A stretch of 64,000 nt of DNA from Verrucomicrobiota bacterium (GCA_003569205.1 BGOK01000034.1:1-64000); one strand, 5' to 3'. Shown: positions 45,296 to 55,072, numbered from the stretch's first letter. Program-made: numbers and translations. The notes: a model not told the origin generated them from the sequence alone.

Positions 45296-45898
45296 CTACC
45301 GACCCAGGGCGGCGCGGACCAACTGATCGGCGGTGGCGCCAGGACCGAGTTTGGCGATGGCCGTCCGGACGCCCTTGTCGGCATCGACCGGTTTGAAACC
45401 TAAGGCCACCAGAGCGGAAACCGCATCGGACGCTGGCGTTGGCTCAACTACAGCCGCGGCCACGGCCGCCATCGTCACGGCACCCGGGGCTTCGAGGCCG
45501 ACCTTATCCTTGAGCTCCATGACAAGACGCTCGGCGGTCTTTTTACCGATGCCAGGGCATTGCGAGAGTAAGGCGACATCGCCGCGGATGATGGCGTCCC
45601 GGAGGATTGGCAACGAAAGGCGGCTCAGGATATTCAAGGCCATCTTGGGACCGACGCCTGAAACCTTCTCGACCAGCAATTTAAAGAACTCGCGCTCCTC
45701 GGCGATGGCGAAGCCGTAGAGGGCTTGGCCGTCTTCGCGGAAGACGTGGTGAATGAGCAGGAAGACCTCGGCCCCCAACTTAGGTAGGCGCTCGGCGGTC
45801 GTGACGGGTACGTTCACTTCGTAACCGACGCCGGCGGACTCGATGACGACGCGCAGAACGCCGGCTTCGATGAGTTTACCGCGGAGGGAGACAATCAT
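45296..45898 (-). CDS. ruvA: Holliday junction DNA helicase RuvA
   Basis: A 200-residue RuvA, which binds Holliday junctions and loads the RuvB motor. It has an N-terminal OB-fold (1-63), two helix-hairpin-helix motifs (VSGVGPKMALNIL at about 79-91 and CPGIGKKTAERLV at about 113-125) and a C-terminal RuvB-interacting domain (GFKPVDADKGVRTAI). ruvB and ruvC are not adjacent. An inverted repeat abuts its 3' end. Confidence 0.94.
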   Translation of the reverse strand: MIVSLRGKLIEAGVLRVVIESAGVGYEVNVPVTTAERLPKLGAEVFLLIHHVFREDGQALYGFAIAEEREFFKLLVEKVSGVGPKMALNILSRLSLPILRDAIIRGDVALLSQCPGIGKKTAERLVMELKDKVGLEAPGAVTMAAVAAAVVEPTPASDAVSALVALGFKPVDADKGVRTAIAKLGPGATADQLVRAALGR

Positions 45899-45928
45899 GA
45901 CAGGATTAAAGTGGTGCGGACGGGGGAG

Positions 45929-47084
45929 TTAAGCCCGAATCTCGATGATGAAGCCCTTAAGGTAGCGGCTCTCGGGGAAGTTCAACAGCACCGGGTGATC
46001 GGCGGGCTGCGACGTGCGTTCGAGCACCACGGCCTCACGACGGGCGTCGGACGCCGCGTCTTCGATGAGTTCGAGGTACATCTCCTCCGTCACGCGGTGC
46101 GAGCAGGAATAGGTCGCCAAGATACCGCCGGGCGAAAGCAAACGGAGGGCGCGCAGGTTGAGTTCCTTGTAACCACGGACGGCGCCGGGGACGGAGTCCT
46201 TGCTGCGAGCGAACGGCGGCGGGTCGAGGATGATGAGGTCATAGGTCGCCTCGCGGTGCTCGGTGAACCAGTCAAAAACATTAGCAACTTCGAACTGGGC
46301 ATTGAGCCCGTTACGCGTCGCGGCGGCGCGGGGCGGCGACGATTGCATCCTCCGAAGAATCCAGCCCGAGGACCGAAGTGGCGCCGGCTTTGGCGCAAGC
46401 GAGGCCGAAGCCACCTTGATTACAGAAAGCATCCAAGACACGACGCCCCTTAGCCAACTGCGCCACACGGGCATGCTGGTCGAGCTGGTCGAGATACATT
46501 CCGGTCTTCTGGCCGCCCATGAGGTCGACGGAGGCCTGGACGCCACCGACTTCCATCCAGGAAGGCTCCAACGGCTGCCCGGAAGCCGTGCGGATATGCT
46601 GATCGAGCCCTTCCAACTTACGCGTCGCCGCATCATTACGGAGAACGATTTCGCGCGGCTTCAGCAAGCGCTGCAGGATATCGAGAATCTGCGGTAGACG
46701 TCGGTCGATACCACAGGTGAGGGCCTGAATCGTCAGCAGGTCGTTATAGCGATCGACGACGAGTCCCGGCAAACTATCGGCCTCGGACCAGACTAAGCGG
46801 CAGACTGGCTTACCACCGCGGCGCTGCACGGCAGCCGTCACGAGCTCCTCGAGCAATGCACCATCGAGCGAAATCGGGCGGCGCGAATAGCGGCGCCAGG
46901 CGATCTGCGACTTGCCGTTCCAAAGGCCGGCACCGAGGCAGCGGCCCTTCGGGTCGGTCAACTCGACGCAATCACCATCAACCGGCGGAGGATTCGAGAC
47001 TTCGACCTCCCCGAGGAAAGCCCACGGGTGACCACGAAGAGAACGTGCCGGAGGACCCGGACGGATACGAATAGCGCGAAGCAT
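45929..47084 (-). CDS. rlmI: RlmI-like class I rRNA cytosine methyltransferase, frameshifted
   Basis: SAM-dependent methyltransferase of the RlmI (23S rRNA m5C1962) family. It has a PUA-like N-terminus, a DAFCNQGGFGLACAKAGA SAM motif, LDPPPFARSK and a TYSCSH segment with the likely catalytic Cys. The frame breaks at a C run (GGGG at 46330-46333 on the plus strand). Removing one base restores AIVAARAAATRNGLNAQFEV and a continuous protein of about 385 residues. The indel is probably a sequencing error. Its ATG lies 1 base after the stop of the LptF/G-type gene. Confidence 0.85.
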
Positions 47085-47085
47085 G

Positions 47086-48205
47086 TCAGTTGACCGAGCG
47101 TAACTTAGGAATCGCCCACGCGGCCGTCAGCACCGTCGGCAGCCACGCGGCCACCACGGGATGTAAGGCGCCGCTGACACCGAAGGCGGAACAAATCGAG
47201 CTCAGGAAAAAGAAAGCTAAGAACAGACCGAACGTCTTGGCAACGCCGACCATCGGGTTGATGCGGCCGCCGACCACGGCGAACGGGATGGCCACGGCGA
47301 TGACCACGAAGCAAATGGCGGGGCTAGACAGAATCGAGTGGTAGCGCATGGCATAGGCAGCGCCACGCCCCGAAGTCGCCACCCCCCGCTTGATCGACAT
47401 AGCGTGCCACCTCCCGAAGGGAAAGGTCGCGTGGCTCCCGGCGAGCGAACAGCATCACCTCGGGATCATCGTCGTAGCCGGCTGGCGACAGCGTATCAAA
47501 ATGCGGCTGGGCGACCATGCCCGCGACTGGGTCGTAACGTTGGTCACGCCCGTCGCGGAAGGTCCACTTCCAAACCCCGTCGACTTTCTTGAATTCGGCG
47601 GTACGAGCGGCGACGCAGCGCAGCAGACGGTTACGGGCATCAAAAGTATAAACGAAAACCTCGTAGGCTTGGCCGGAGTTAAGTCCGAGACGTGAGATCA
47701 GCCAGAAACGCCCGGTCTTCGGATTCTGAAAAGAGACGAATTCGCCCTGACTAATCGGGACCACGGCGTCGCCCTTGGCCTGAATATAATTAAAGCGTTC
47801 GCGCTCCTCCAGATTTCGCTGGGTCTCCAAGGCATCGGGCACCCAGACCGCGTTCAGTAAAGCCGTCACTGCGGCTAAGACCACGCCCACCCACCAAAGC
47901 GGGGCCGTCAGACGCCACATTCCAATACCGGCGGCACGGGCGGCGGCTAACTCCTGATTACGGTTCATGGCGCTCAGCACGAAGACCGTCGAAACCAGCA
48001 AAGAAACCGGGATGAGAATCGAAACCTTGGCGACCACGCCGTTCGCGAGGTAAGTAATGATGGTCCAGGCCGAGGACCCCCAGCCTAGGAAGTCAGGAAT
48101 CCAGTTATATCCGTCGGAAACGAGCAAAAGACCGCAAAAGCTGGCCATGCACAGGGTGAAAACCTTGGCCCATTCGCGGAGGATGTATCGATCGAGGATG
48201 CGCAC
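47086..48205 (-). CDS. LptF/LptG-type permease, frameshifted
   Basis: An inner-membrane subunit type of the LPS exporter LptBFG (YjgP/YjgQ family). Start is GTG 48205 with MRILDRYILREW. Four to six helices and the ELAAARAAGI segment fit the family. The frame breaks near 47368-47387 at C runs (CCCC at 47368-47371 or C6 at 47382-47387); removing one base joins the N-terminal part to the C-terminal RYHSILSSPAICFVVIAVAIPFA and the stop at 47086. The whole protein would be about 372 residues. Whether it is LptF or LptG cannot be told. The adjacent rlmI-like gene follows by 1 base. Confidence 0.82.
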
Positions 48206-48284
48206 CTAACCGAATGACAACAGGCCCCGCCTCTTCAGCAACCCCAAAGGCGTCGAAAACTAGGCAGAAACTGGAAACAAATCC

Positions 48285-48313
48285 TTGTCATCTATGGTCT
48301 AGGAAACTGCATA
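48285..48313 (+). promoter_or_regulatory. Candidate promoter for the DUF1549/DUF1501 pair
   Basis: TTGTCA (48285-48290), a 17-base spacer and TGCATA (48308-48313), 45 bases before the ATG at 48359. The -35 matches consensus in 5 of 6 positions; the -10 is weak. Confidence 0.3.
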
Positions 48314-48358
48314 TCCCTACCCCCGCCGACACCCCGTCGGCTATCGCCCCCAGCAGTC

Positions 48359-50872
48359 ATGTTCGTCCGCCCTACCCCACTTCGTCTCCTCGCCCTCTCT
48401 CTCGGGATTTTAGGGGCCGTTACCGTGGTCGCCGCCGAGACCGCACCCCTTGAGTACAATCGCGACATTCGTCCGATCTTGTCTGAGAACTGCTTTTATT
48501 GCCACGGACCCGATGCCAATAAGCGTGAGGGGAAACTCCGACTGGATATCCGTGAGGAAGCCCTAAAACAGAAGGCCTTCATCCCTGGGGACGCCGCCGG
48601 CAGTGAGCTCGTGAAGCGTCTCTTCTCCAAGGACGAGGACGAAGTCATGCCGCCACCCGAGGCGCACCGCACAGTCACGGCTGCGCAAAAGGAAACCCTC
48701 AAGCGCTGGATTACCGCAGGCGCACCCTATGAAGAACATTGGGCCTTCGTCGCACCCCGGCGAGCGCCCCTCCCCGCCGTGGGCGAACGTCACCCCATCG
48801 ACACCTTCGTTACCGAGCGACTCAAGCAGGCCGGCCTGACGCTCTCAGCCGAAGCCCCCCGCGAGGTCCTACTCCGCCGCTTAGCCCTCGACCTAACGGG
48901 CCTGCCGCCGACGCCGGAGGAAACGGCCACCTTCGTCGCCGACCGAAGCCCCGACGCCTACGAGAAGCAGGTCGATCGCCTGCTTGCGTCCGTTCACTAC
49001 GGCGAACGGATGGTACTGCCCTGGCTGGACGCTTCCCGCTACGCCGACAGCAATGGCTTCCAGCAGGATGGCGACACCTACCAATGGGTCTGGCGCGACT
49101 GGATGGTACGTCAGCTGAACGCGGACAAGCCCTTCGACCAGCTCACCACTGAGCTCTTGGCCGGCGACCTCCTGCCTAACGCGACCACCGAACAGAAGCT
49201 CGCGACCGCTTTCAACCGCAACCACATCCTGAACGGCGAAGGCGGCAATATTGCGGAAGAACAACGCTACGTGAGCTTATTTGACCGCGTCGATACGGTG
49301 TCGACGACTTGGCTCGGCCTGACCTTAGCCTGTGCGCAGTGCCACGACCACAAGTATGACCCTCTGACGCAGAAAGATTACTACAGCCTGCTCGACGCCT
49401 TCAACCATGCCCCCGAACGGGGCGTCCCCGGCGGCGGGCCCTCACGCTTCCGTCTCGATCAGCCGCTGCTCGAGGTCCCCACGCCGGAACAGGTGATCCA
49501 ACTCGCCAAGCTCGAGGCCGACTACGAAACCAAGAATAAAGAAAGCGCCGCCCTCCAAGCCAAAGCCTACGAAACATGGCTAGCCTTGCCCTTAGAGAAA
49601 AAAGGCGTGCTCGACGACAAGCTGAAGGCACTGCTCGCTCCAGGCGTTAAGCCCACGGCCGCCGAGCAGAAGACGCTCGTTGCCCACTATAATAAGAACG
49701 TCTTCCCCGACGACCGAAAGAAGTCCCCTGCGTTCAAGGCCATCGACGACGCCAAGACCGCCGCCACCAAGTTCAAATCATCCGAGGATTACGCGCGCGT
49801 GATGATCATGAGCGACGCGACGGCCCGAGTGACCAATATCCTCGACCGCGGTGCGTACCTCTCGAAGAAGGATAAGGTGACGTTCAACACGCCGGCCTTC
49901 CTACCAAAGCTACCCGCGAATGCTCCCGCCAACCGCCTCGGACTGGCGCAGTGGCTCTTTACGCCTAACCACCCGCTGACCGCCCGCGTGCAGGTCAACC
50001 GCCAATGGCAGCACTTCTTTGGCCAAGGCATCGTACGTACCTCCGAAGACCTCGGCGTGCAAAGCGACGCCCCTACCCACCGTGCGCTGCTTGATTGGCT
50101 CTCCGTCGAATACCAGGAAAGCGGCTGGAAGACCAAGGCCTTGCAGAAGCTCATCGTCACGAGCCGCACCTACCGTCAGTCCAGCCACGTCAAGCCCGAG
50201 CACCTTACCAAGGACCCCGAGAACAAACTACTCGCCCACGCCCCGCGCTTCCGCCTGCCGTCCCTGGTCCTGCGCGACGTCGCCCTTGCGAGCAGCGGTC
50301 TGCTGAACGCAAAAGTCGGCGGCACGCCCGTCTACCCTTACCTCCCACCCTCCCCGTGGGAAAGCCTCGCGATCACCAAGGAACGTAACTTCACCTACCC
50401 AACCTCCAAGGGCGCTGACCTTTATCGCCGGAGCGTCTACACTTTCTGGAGACGCACCATCGCACCGGTGAACATGTTCGACGTATCGGCGCGCCAGACT
50501 TGCCGCGTGCGGACGACGCTGACCACTTCACCCCTGCATGCGCTCACGATGCTGAATGACCCGACTTGGGTCGAGGCCGCCCGCGTGTTGGCCGAACGCG
50601 TGAGTAAGGAGCAGTCCACCGACGACGCCCGCCTCGCCCGCGCTTACGCGCTGATCCTAAGCCGCCCGCCCACCGACCGTGAACAAGCCCTCCTGCGCAA
50701 CTTGCTCGCCCGCCAACGCACCGTCTACGCGAACGACGCAAAGTCCGCCGACGCCTTGCTGGCCATTGGCGAAAGTAAGCGCGACGCCGCACTCAAGAAT
50801 ACCGAGCAAGCGGCCTTGACCGCTGCGTGCCTCGCCCTCCTTAACCTCGACGCCGCACAGACCCGCGACTGA
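48359..50872 (+). CDS. PSCyt1-DUF1549-DUF1553 protein
   Basis: An 837-residue exported protein with a signal peptide over residues 1-26. The heme motif C45-F-Y-C48-H49 is in a PSCyt1 domain, then a DUF1549 domain (QVDRLLASVHYGERM and CAQCHDHKYDP, a second heme-like site) and a DUF1553 domain (ARVQVNRQWQHFFGQGIVRT, then ETLLRTSPLHALTMLNDP-like sequence). These proteins pair with DUF1501 proteins in the PVC group and are linked to polysaccharide breakdown. The DUF1501 gene follows after 3 bases. Confidence 0.88.
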   Translation: MFVRPTPLRLLALSLGILGAVTVVAAETAPLEYNRDIRPILSENCFYCHGPDANKREGKLRLDIREEALKQKAFIPGDAAGSELVKRLFSKDEDEVMPPPEAHRTVTAAQKETLKRWITAGAPYEEHWAFVAPRRAPLPAVGERHPIDTFVTERLKQAGLTLSAEAPREVLLRRLALDLTGLPPTPEETATFVADRSPDAYEKQVDRLLASVHYGERMVLPWLDASRYADSNGFQQDGDTYQWVWRDWMVRQLNADKPFDQLTTELLAGDLLPNATTEQKLATAFNRNHILNGEGGNIAEEQRYVSLFDRVDTVSTTWLGLTLACAQCHDHKYDPLTQKDYYSLLDAFNHAPERGVPGGGPSRFRLDQPLLEVPTPEQVIQLAKLEADYETKNKESAALQAKAYETWLALPLEKKGVLDDKLKALLAPGVKPTAAEQKTLVAHYNKNVFPDDRKKSPAFKAIDDAKTAATKFKSSEDYARVMIMSDATARVTNILDRGAYLSKKDKVTFNTPAFLPKLPANAPANRLGLAQWLFTPNHPLTARVQVNRQWQHFFGQGIVRTSEDLGVQSDAPTHRALLDWLSVEYQESGWKTKALQKLIVTSRTYRQSSHVKPEHLTKDPENKLLAHAPRFRLPSLVLRDVALASSGLLNAKVGGTPVYPYLPPSPWESLAITKERNFTYPTSKGADLYRRSVYTFWRRTIAPVNMFDVSARQTCRVRTTLTTSPLHALTMLNDPTWVEAARVLAERVSKEQSTDDARLARAYALILSRPPTDREQALLRNLLARQRTVYANDAKSADALLAIGESKRDAALKNTEQAALTAACLALLNLDAAQTRD

Positions 50873-50875
50873 CCC

Positions 50876-52348
50876 ATGGACCACGATTATCTCTCCCCGA
50901 CCGAATGGCGCACGCGACTCACGCGCCGCAGTTTCCTCAACGCTTCCGTCCAAGGCATTGGCGCAGTCGCCCTCTCCTCGCTCCTCTCGCGCGACCTCCT
51001 CGCGGCCGCCAGCCCAGCCGCCAAGGGCGGCCTCCCGGCCCTCCCGCACTTCGCCCCCAAGGCCAAGCGCATGATCTGCCTCTGGCAAGGCGGCGGCCCC
51101 TCGCACATCGACCTTTACGACCACAAACCCAAGATGGTCGATTTCGCGGGTAAGGATATCCCGGCCAGCATCCGCGGCGACACGCGCCTCTCCACGATGT
51201 CGAGTGGCTACTCCAAGTGGCCGTGTGTGCCGGCGATTAAACCCTTCAAGAAATACGGCTCCAGTGAGATCGAGATGAGTACGATGTTGCCGCACATCGG
51301 CTCCATCGCCGACGAACTCTGCGTCGTCCGCTCGATGAACACCGAGGCCGTGAACCACGCCCCCGGCGTCACGTTCTTCATGACGGGCTCGCAAATTCCG
51401 GGCCGCCCGGCGATGGGTGCGTGGCTTGCCTATGGCCTCGGCACGATGAACGAGGACCTCCCGGCCTTCGTCGTGATGACCTCGTCGGACAAGACCAAGA
51501 CCTGCGGCCAGCTCTTCTTTGAACATTACTGGAGCAATGGTTTCCTCCCGGGCAAGCACCAGGGCGTCCGTTTCCGTGGCACCGGCGACCCCGTGCCCTA
51601 TGTCGGCAACCCCGCGGGCGTCAGCCGCGACGCGCGCCGGGCGATGCTCGATGACGTGCAAGCCTTCAACCGCGAGCACCTCAGTAGCGTCGGCGACCCC
51701 GAGATCGATACCCGTATCTCGCAATACGAAATGGCGTTTCGCATGCAGGCCTCCGTGCCTGACCTGCTGGATTTCCGTAACGAACCCAAGGCCGTCCTCG
51801 AGATGTATGGACCCGACGTCCTTACCCCAGGCACATTCGCGAACAATTGCCTCATCGCCCGCCGCCTCGCCGAGCGGGGGGTGCGCTTCACGCAGCTCAT
51901 GCATGCGGGCTGGGATCAGCACAATAACCTCACCACTGGTCAGCTAGCAGCGCAGTGCCAAGACACCGACCAACCCAGCGCAGCGCTCGTCAAGGACCTC
52001 AAGCAACGCGGCATGCTCGACGACACGCTCGTCGTCTGGGGCGGGGAATTCGGTCGCACGCCATTTGGCCAGAACCAACAAGGCCAAGGCTTCAAGGGTC
52101 GCGACCACTTCGGCAAAGCCTACAGCTGGTGGCTCGCTGGCGGGGGCATCAAGAAAGGCCACGTCTACGGCGAGACCGACGAGTTTGGCTGGAATATCAC
52201 CAAGGACTCGATGCACGTCCACGACATGCAGGCCACGCTCATGCACCTCTTCGGGATTAACCACGAAACCCTCACCTACCGCTACCAAGGCCGTCAATTC
52301 CGGCTCACGGACGTGCATGGCAAGGTGGCTAAGGGCATCTTAGCCTAA
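50876..52348 (+). CDS. DUF1501 protein, Tat-exported
   Basis: A 490-residue protein with a Tat signal (LTRRSFLNASVQG, about 16-28). Family motifs are LWQGGGPSHIDLYDHK, VRSMNTEAVNHAPG, GWDQHNNL, WGGEFGRTPFG and GRDHF, forming the probable metal site of the sulfatase-like fold. It is longer than the DUF1501 protein at 29945 and from a different subgroup. It forms a two-gene unit with the upstream PSCyt1-DUF1549-DUF1553 gene. Confidence 0.9.
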   Translation: MDHDYLSPTEWRTRLTRRSFLNASVQGIGAVALSSLLSRDLLAAASPAAKGGLPALPHFAPKAKRMICLWQGGGPSHIDLYDHKPKMVDFAGKDIPASIRGDTRLSTMSSGYSKWPCVPAIKPFKKYGSSEIEMSTMLPHIGSIADELCVVRSMNTEAVNHAPGVTFFMTGSQIPGRPAMGAWLAYGLGTMNEDLPAFVVMTSSDKTKTCGQLFFEHYWSNGFLPGKHQGVRFRGTGDPVPYVGNPAGVSRDARRAMLDDVQAFNREHLSSVGDPEIDTRISQYEMAFRMQASVPDLLDFRNEPKAVLEMYGPDVLTPGTFANNCLIARRLAERGVRFTQLMHAGWDQHNNLTTGQLAAQCQDTDQPSAALVKDLKQRGMLDDTLVVWGGEFGRTPFGQNQQGQGFKGRDHFGKAYSWWLAGGGIKKGHVYGETDEFGWNITKDSMHVHDMQATLMHLFGINHETLTYRYQGRQFRLTDVHGKVAKGILA

Positions 52349-52467
52349 GGCGAGGTTGGAGAACCCCTAAACCTAAGGAAAAACCACCTGAACCGCACTT
52401 TTCGGCTTTTTCCCCTTGCCCCCCGCCCTCCCTGCCCTTTTCTCCACCTTTCCTCCTCTTCACGGTC

Positions 52468-52626
52468 ATGACCCAGCACAACAGTTTCAAGTCCAGCGCC
52501 TCCTCTTCCGGCGCCAAGCGTAACGTCCTCAAGCGCTTCGAGCGCGTGGAGCTGCTGAAAAAGCGTGGTGCCCTCAAGGGTATCAAGCGCGTGACCAAGC
52601 TTCCGAAGACCAAGCCAGACGCCTAA
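52468..52626 (+). CDS. Small basic protein of the Chlamydiae/Verrucomicrobia family
   Basis: A 52-residue, Lys/Arg-rich protein starting MTQHNSFKSS and ending LPKTKPDA, with the central AKRNVLKRFERVELLKKR. This matches the small basic protein family restricted to Verrucomicrobia and Chlamydiae (TIGR04137 as I recall it), proposed to be ribosome-associated. It has its own strong terminator. It is the best taxonomic marker in the window. Confidence 0.9.
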   Translation: MTQHNSFKSSASSSGAKRNVLKRFERVELLKKRGALKGIKRVTKLPKTKPDA

Positions 52627-52649
52627 GTCCGGGTCTCGCCCTTTTGCGA

Positions 52650-52681
52650 AAGCCCGCCCGGACCTTCCGGGCGGGCTTTTT
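52650..52681 (+). terminator. Rho-independent terminator after the small basic protein gene
   Basis: A 12-bp GC-rich stem AAGCCCGCCCGG / CCGGGCGGGCTT with a short loop and T run at 52677-52681. It begins 24 bases after the stop codon. Confidence 0.92.
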
Positions 52682-52760
52682 GCTTTAGTAGCGACCCAAA
52701 CCACGCTCGCCTCATTCCCGCCGCCCCTTAACCTCTCACCTTTCCGCCCCTTTTCCGCGT

Positions 52761-54422
52761 ATGCAACCCACCGGCCAGAAATACCGCCCTTTCAAGGTCG
52801 TCGCCCTCCCGGACCGTCGCTGGCCCAACGCGACGATTTCGTCTGCCCCCCGCTGGTGTTCGGTTGACCTTCGCGATGGCAATCAGGCCTTGGCCATCCC
52901 CATGAACGTCGCGGAGAAGCACGAGCTCTTCCAAGAGCTCTGCCGCATCGGCTTCAAGGAAATCGAAATTGGTTTCCCGTCCGCCTCCGACACCGAGTTC
53001 GCCTTCACCCGCGAGCTCATCGAAAAGGATCTCATCCCGGCCGACGTTTCTGTGCAGGTATTGGTGCAGGCCCGCGAGCACCTCATCCGTCGCACCGTCG
53101 AATCCCTCAAGGGTGCCCGCCGGGCGATTGTCCACCTCTACACGCCTACTAATCCGGCCCAGCGCGAAATCGTCTTCGGGTTATCCAAGGAGAAGGTCCT
53201 CGAGATGGCCGTCGCTGGCACCAAGCTTATCCGTGAGCTCACCGATGCCCTGCCCGAGACGAAGTGGCAGTTGGAGTTCAGTCCGGAGACCTTCGTCCTG
53301 ACAGAGGCTGACTACGCCCTCGAAGTCTGTGAAGCCGTCTCGGCCGCCTGGGGCGCCACCGCGCAGCGTCGTATCATTCTCAACCTCCCACTGACCGTCG
53401 AAGCCGGCACGCCGAATACGCATGCTGACCAGATCGAATGGTTCTGTCGCCACCTGGAGAACCGCGAAAGCGCGATCGTTTCCTTACACACGCATAATGA
53501 CCGCGGCACGGGCGTCGCGGCTACGGAGCTAGGCCTCATGGCGGGCGCCGACCGCGTGGAAGGCACCCTCTTCGGCAACGGCGAACGCACAGGCAATGTA
53601 GACATCGTCACCGTCGCGTTGAACATGTTCTCGCACGGCGTCGACCCTCAGCTCGACTTCCGCAACCTCGGCCGCATCCGCGAAGTCTACGAGCGGGTCA
53701 CGCGTATGAGTGTGCATGATCGCCACCCTTACGGCGGCGACCTCGTCTTTACGGCCTTCTCCGGCTCCCACCAGGACGCCATCAAGAAAGGCATGGACCG
53801 CCGCGGCAAAATCGGCGCCGACGCCCCGTGGGACGTTCCTTACCTCACCATCGACCCGATGGATATCGGCCGTTCTTACGAGGCCATCATCCGTATCAAC
53901 TCGCAGAGCGGCAAAGGCGGCGTCGCCTACATCCTCGATCGCGAGTTCGGCTTCGACCTGCCGAAGCTCATGCACCCCGAAGTCGGCAACCTCATCGGCA
54001 AGCATGCGGATAAACTCGGCAAGGAACTCTCACCGGCTGAAATCCACGAATGCTTCCGCGCGAACTTCGTGAACGTCTCCACGCCCATTGAACTCCTTTC
54101 ATTCAGCTCCGCCCCCGTCAACAAGCAGACCGTGTGTTGCAAGGCCGAGATTCGTCGCGATGGTAAAGTCCTCACGCTCACCGGTGAAGGTAACGGCCCG
54201 ATCAGCGCCCTCGTGCACGCCCTCGAATCGATGGGCTGGGCGAACTTCTCCCTCAAGGACTATCGCTCGCATGCCTTGACCGCCGGCTCGGAGTCTTCCG
54301 CTGCGGCCTATGTCTCCCTGCAGTCCAAGGACGGCCGCAACGTCTGGGGTTGCGGCGTCGACGCCAACATCGAACTCGCTGGCCTCAAGGCCCTCGTCAG
54401 CGCAGCGAATCGCCTCGGGTAA
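52761..54422 (+). CDS. leuA: 2-isopropylmalate synthase, LeuA2-type
   Basis: A 553-residue first enzyme of leucine synthesis, condensing acetyl-CoA with 2-oxoisovalerate. Metal-binding motifs are LRDGNQAL (about 37-44), HTHNDRGTG (near 236) and GNGERTGNVD. The long N-terminal extension (AP-RWCSVDLRDGNQ) and total length fit the longer LeuA form rather than E. coli LeuA. The C-terminal LeuA dimer region (about 425-545) is the allosteric site for leucine. The next gene starts at its stop (TAATG). Confidence 0.93.
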   Translation: MQPTGQKYRPFKVVALPDRRWPNATISSAPRWCSVDLRDGNQALAIPMNVAEKHELFQELCRIGFKEIEIGFPSASDTEFAFTRELIEKDLIPADVSVQVLVQAREHLIRRTVESLKGARRAIVHLYTPTNPAQREIVFGLSKEKVLEMAVAGTKLIRELTDALPETKWQLEFSPETFVLTEADYALEVCEAVSAAWGATAQRRIILNLPLTVEAGTPNTHADQIEWFCRHLENRESAIVSLHTHNDRGTGVAATELGLMAGADRVEGTLFGNGERTGNVDIVTVALNMFSHGVDPQLDFRNLGRIREVYERVTRMSVHDRHPYGGDLVFTAFSGSHQDAIKKGMDRRGKIGADAPWDVPYLTIDPMDIGRSYEAIIRINSQSGKGGVAYILDREFGFDLPKLMHPEVGNLIGKHADKLGKELSPAEIHECFRANFVNVSTPIELLSFSSAPVNKQTVCCKAEIRRDGKVLTLTGEGNGPISALVHALESMGWANFSLKDYRSHALTAGSESSAAAYVSLQSKDGRNVWGCGVDANIELAGLKALVSAANRLG

Positions 54423-54943
54423 TGGAAACCTCCGAGATTCAGCCACAAGCTCTGCTGGCCGCTCATCAGCAAGGGGCGCTCCTACTCGATGTCCGTTCGC
54501 CGGCTGAATTCCGTTCCGGACGTGTCCAAGGCGCGGTAAATCTGCCCCTCGAGAACGTAACGGCTGAGTCCGTACGCTCTCTCCTCGTCGGCAACGACCA
54601 GAAGACCGTGGTACTCCTCTGCGCTTCCGGCGGCCGCGCGCGGACCGCGGCACAACGCCTAGCTTCCAGCGGCCTCAAGACGCTCGTCGTCCAAGGCGGC
54701 ACGAATTCCTGCGCTCAGGCGGGCCTTCCGATGGATAAAGACGCCGGCGGCGTCATCTCGGTGGAACGGCAGGTTCGCATCGCCGCGGGATCACTCGTCG
54801 CGACGGGCGTGATTCTCGGCACCTGGGTCCACCCTGGTTTTTATGGCCTCAGCGGCTTCATCGGCGCCGGCCTGGTCTTTGCGGGCGTCACCGACTGGTG
54901 TGGCATGGGCCTCCTGCTCGCCCGCGCACCGTGGAATAAGTGA
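54422..54943 (+). CDS. Rhodanese-domain membrane protein with DUF2892-like helices
   Basis: A 173-residue protein. The N-terminal rhodanese domain (about 1-105) has active-site Cys67 in CASGGRAR, followed by a hydrophobic region from about residue 120 (two helices, GFYGLSGFIGAGLVFAGVTDWCG), as in DUF2892-type small membrane proteins. It may handle sulfane sulfur at the membrane. The start overlaps the leuA stop by one base, indicating coupling, though no metabolic link to leucine synthesis is known. Confidence 0.85.
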   Translation: METSEIQPQALLAAHQQGALLLDVRSPAEFRSGRVQGAVNLPLENVTAESVRSLLVGNDQKTVVLLCASGGRARTAAQRLASSGLKTLVVQGGTNSCAQAGLPMDKDAGGVISVERQVRIAAGSLVATGVILGTWVHPGFYGLSGFIGAGLVFAGVTDWCGMGLLLARAPWNK

Positions 54944-54958
54944 TGAAGATAGCGGATA

Positions 54959-54990
54959 GGGGATAGGGGGTAGGGGTTGGGGGATGGGGG
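54959..54990 (+). repeat. G-tract repeat with quadruplex potential
   Basis: Five tracts of 4 or 5 G (54959-54962, 54966-54970, 54973-54976, 54979-54983, 54986-54990) with 2 or 3 base spacers. It resembles the tract at 31284-31308 and lies between convergent genes. Confidence 0.7.
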
Positions 54991-55030
54991 ATGGTTGGCT
55001 AGGGGAAGTAAGACTCCACCAACATCCGTC

Positions 55031-55072
55031 CTCTGTACTCTGCACTCTGTACTCTGTACTCTGTACTCTGTA
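55031..55072 (+). repeat. Heptanucleotide tandem repeat (CTCTGTA)
   Basis: Six adjacent copies of CTCTGTA, one varying as CTCTGCA (55038-55044), ending 13 bases before the proC stop codon. Perfect short repeats like this are prone to slippage. Confidence 0.9.
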
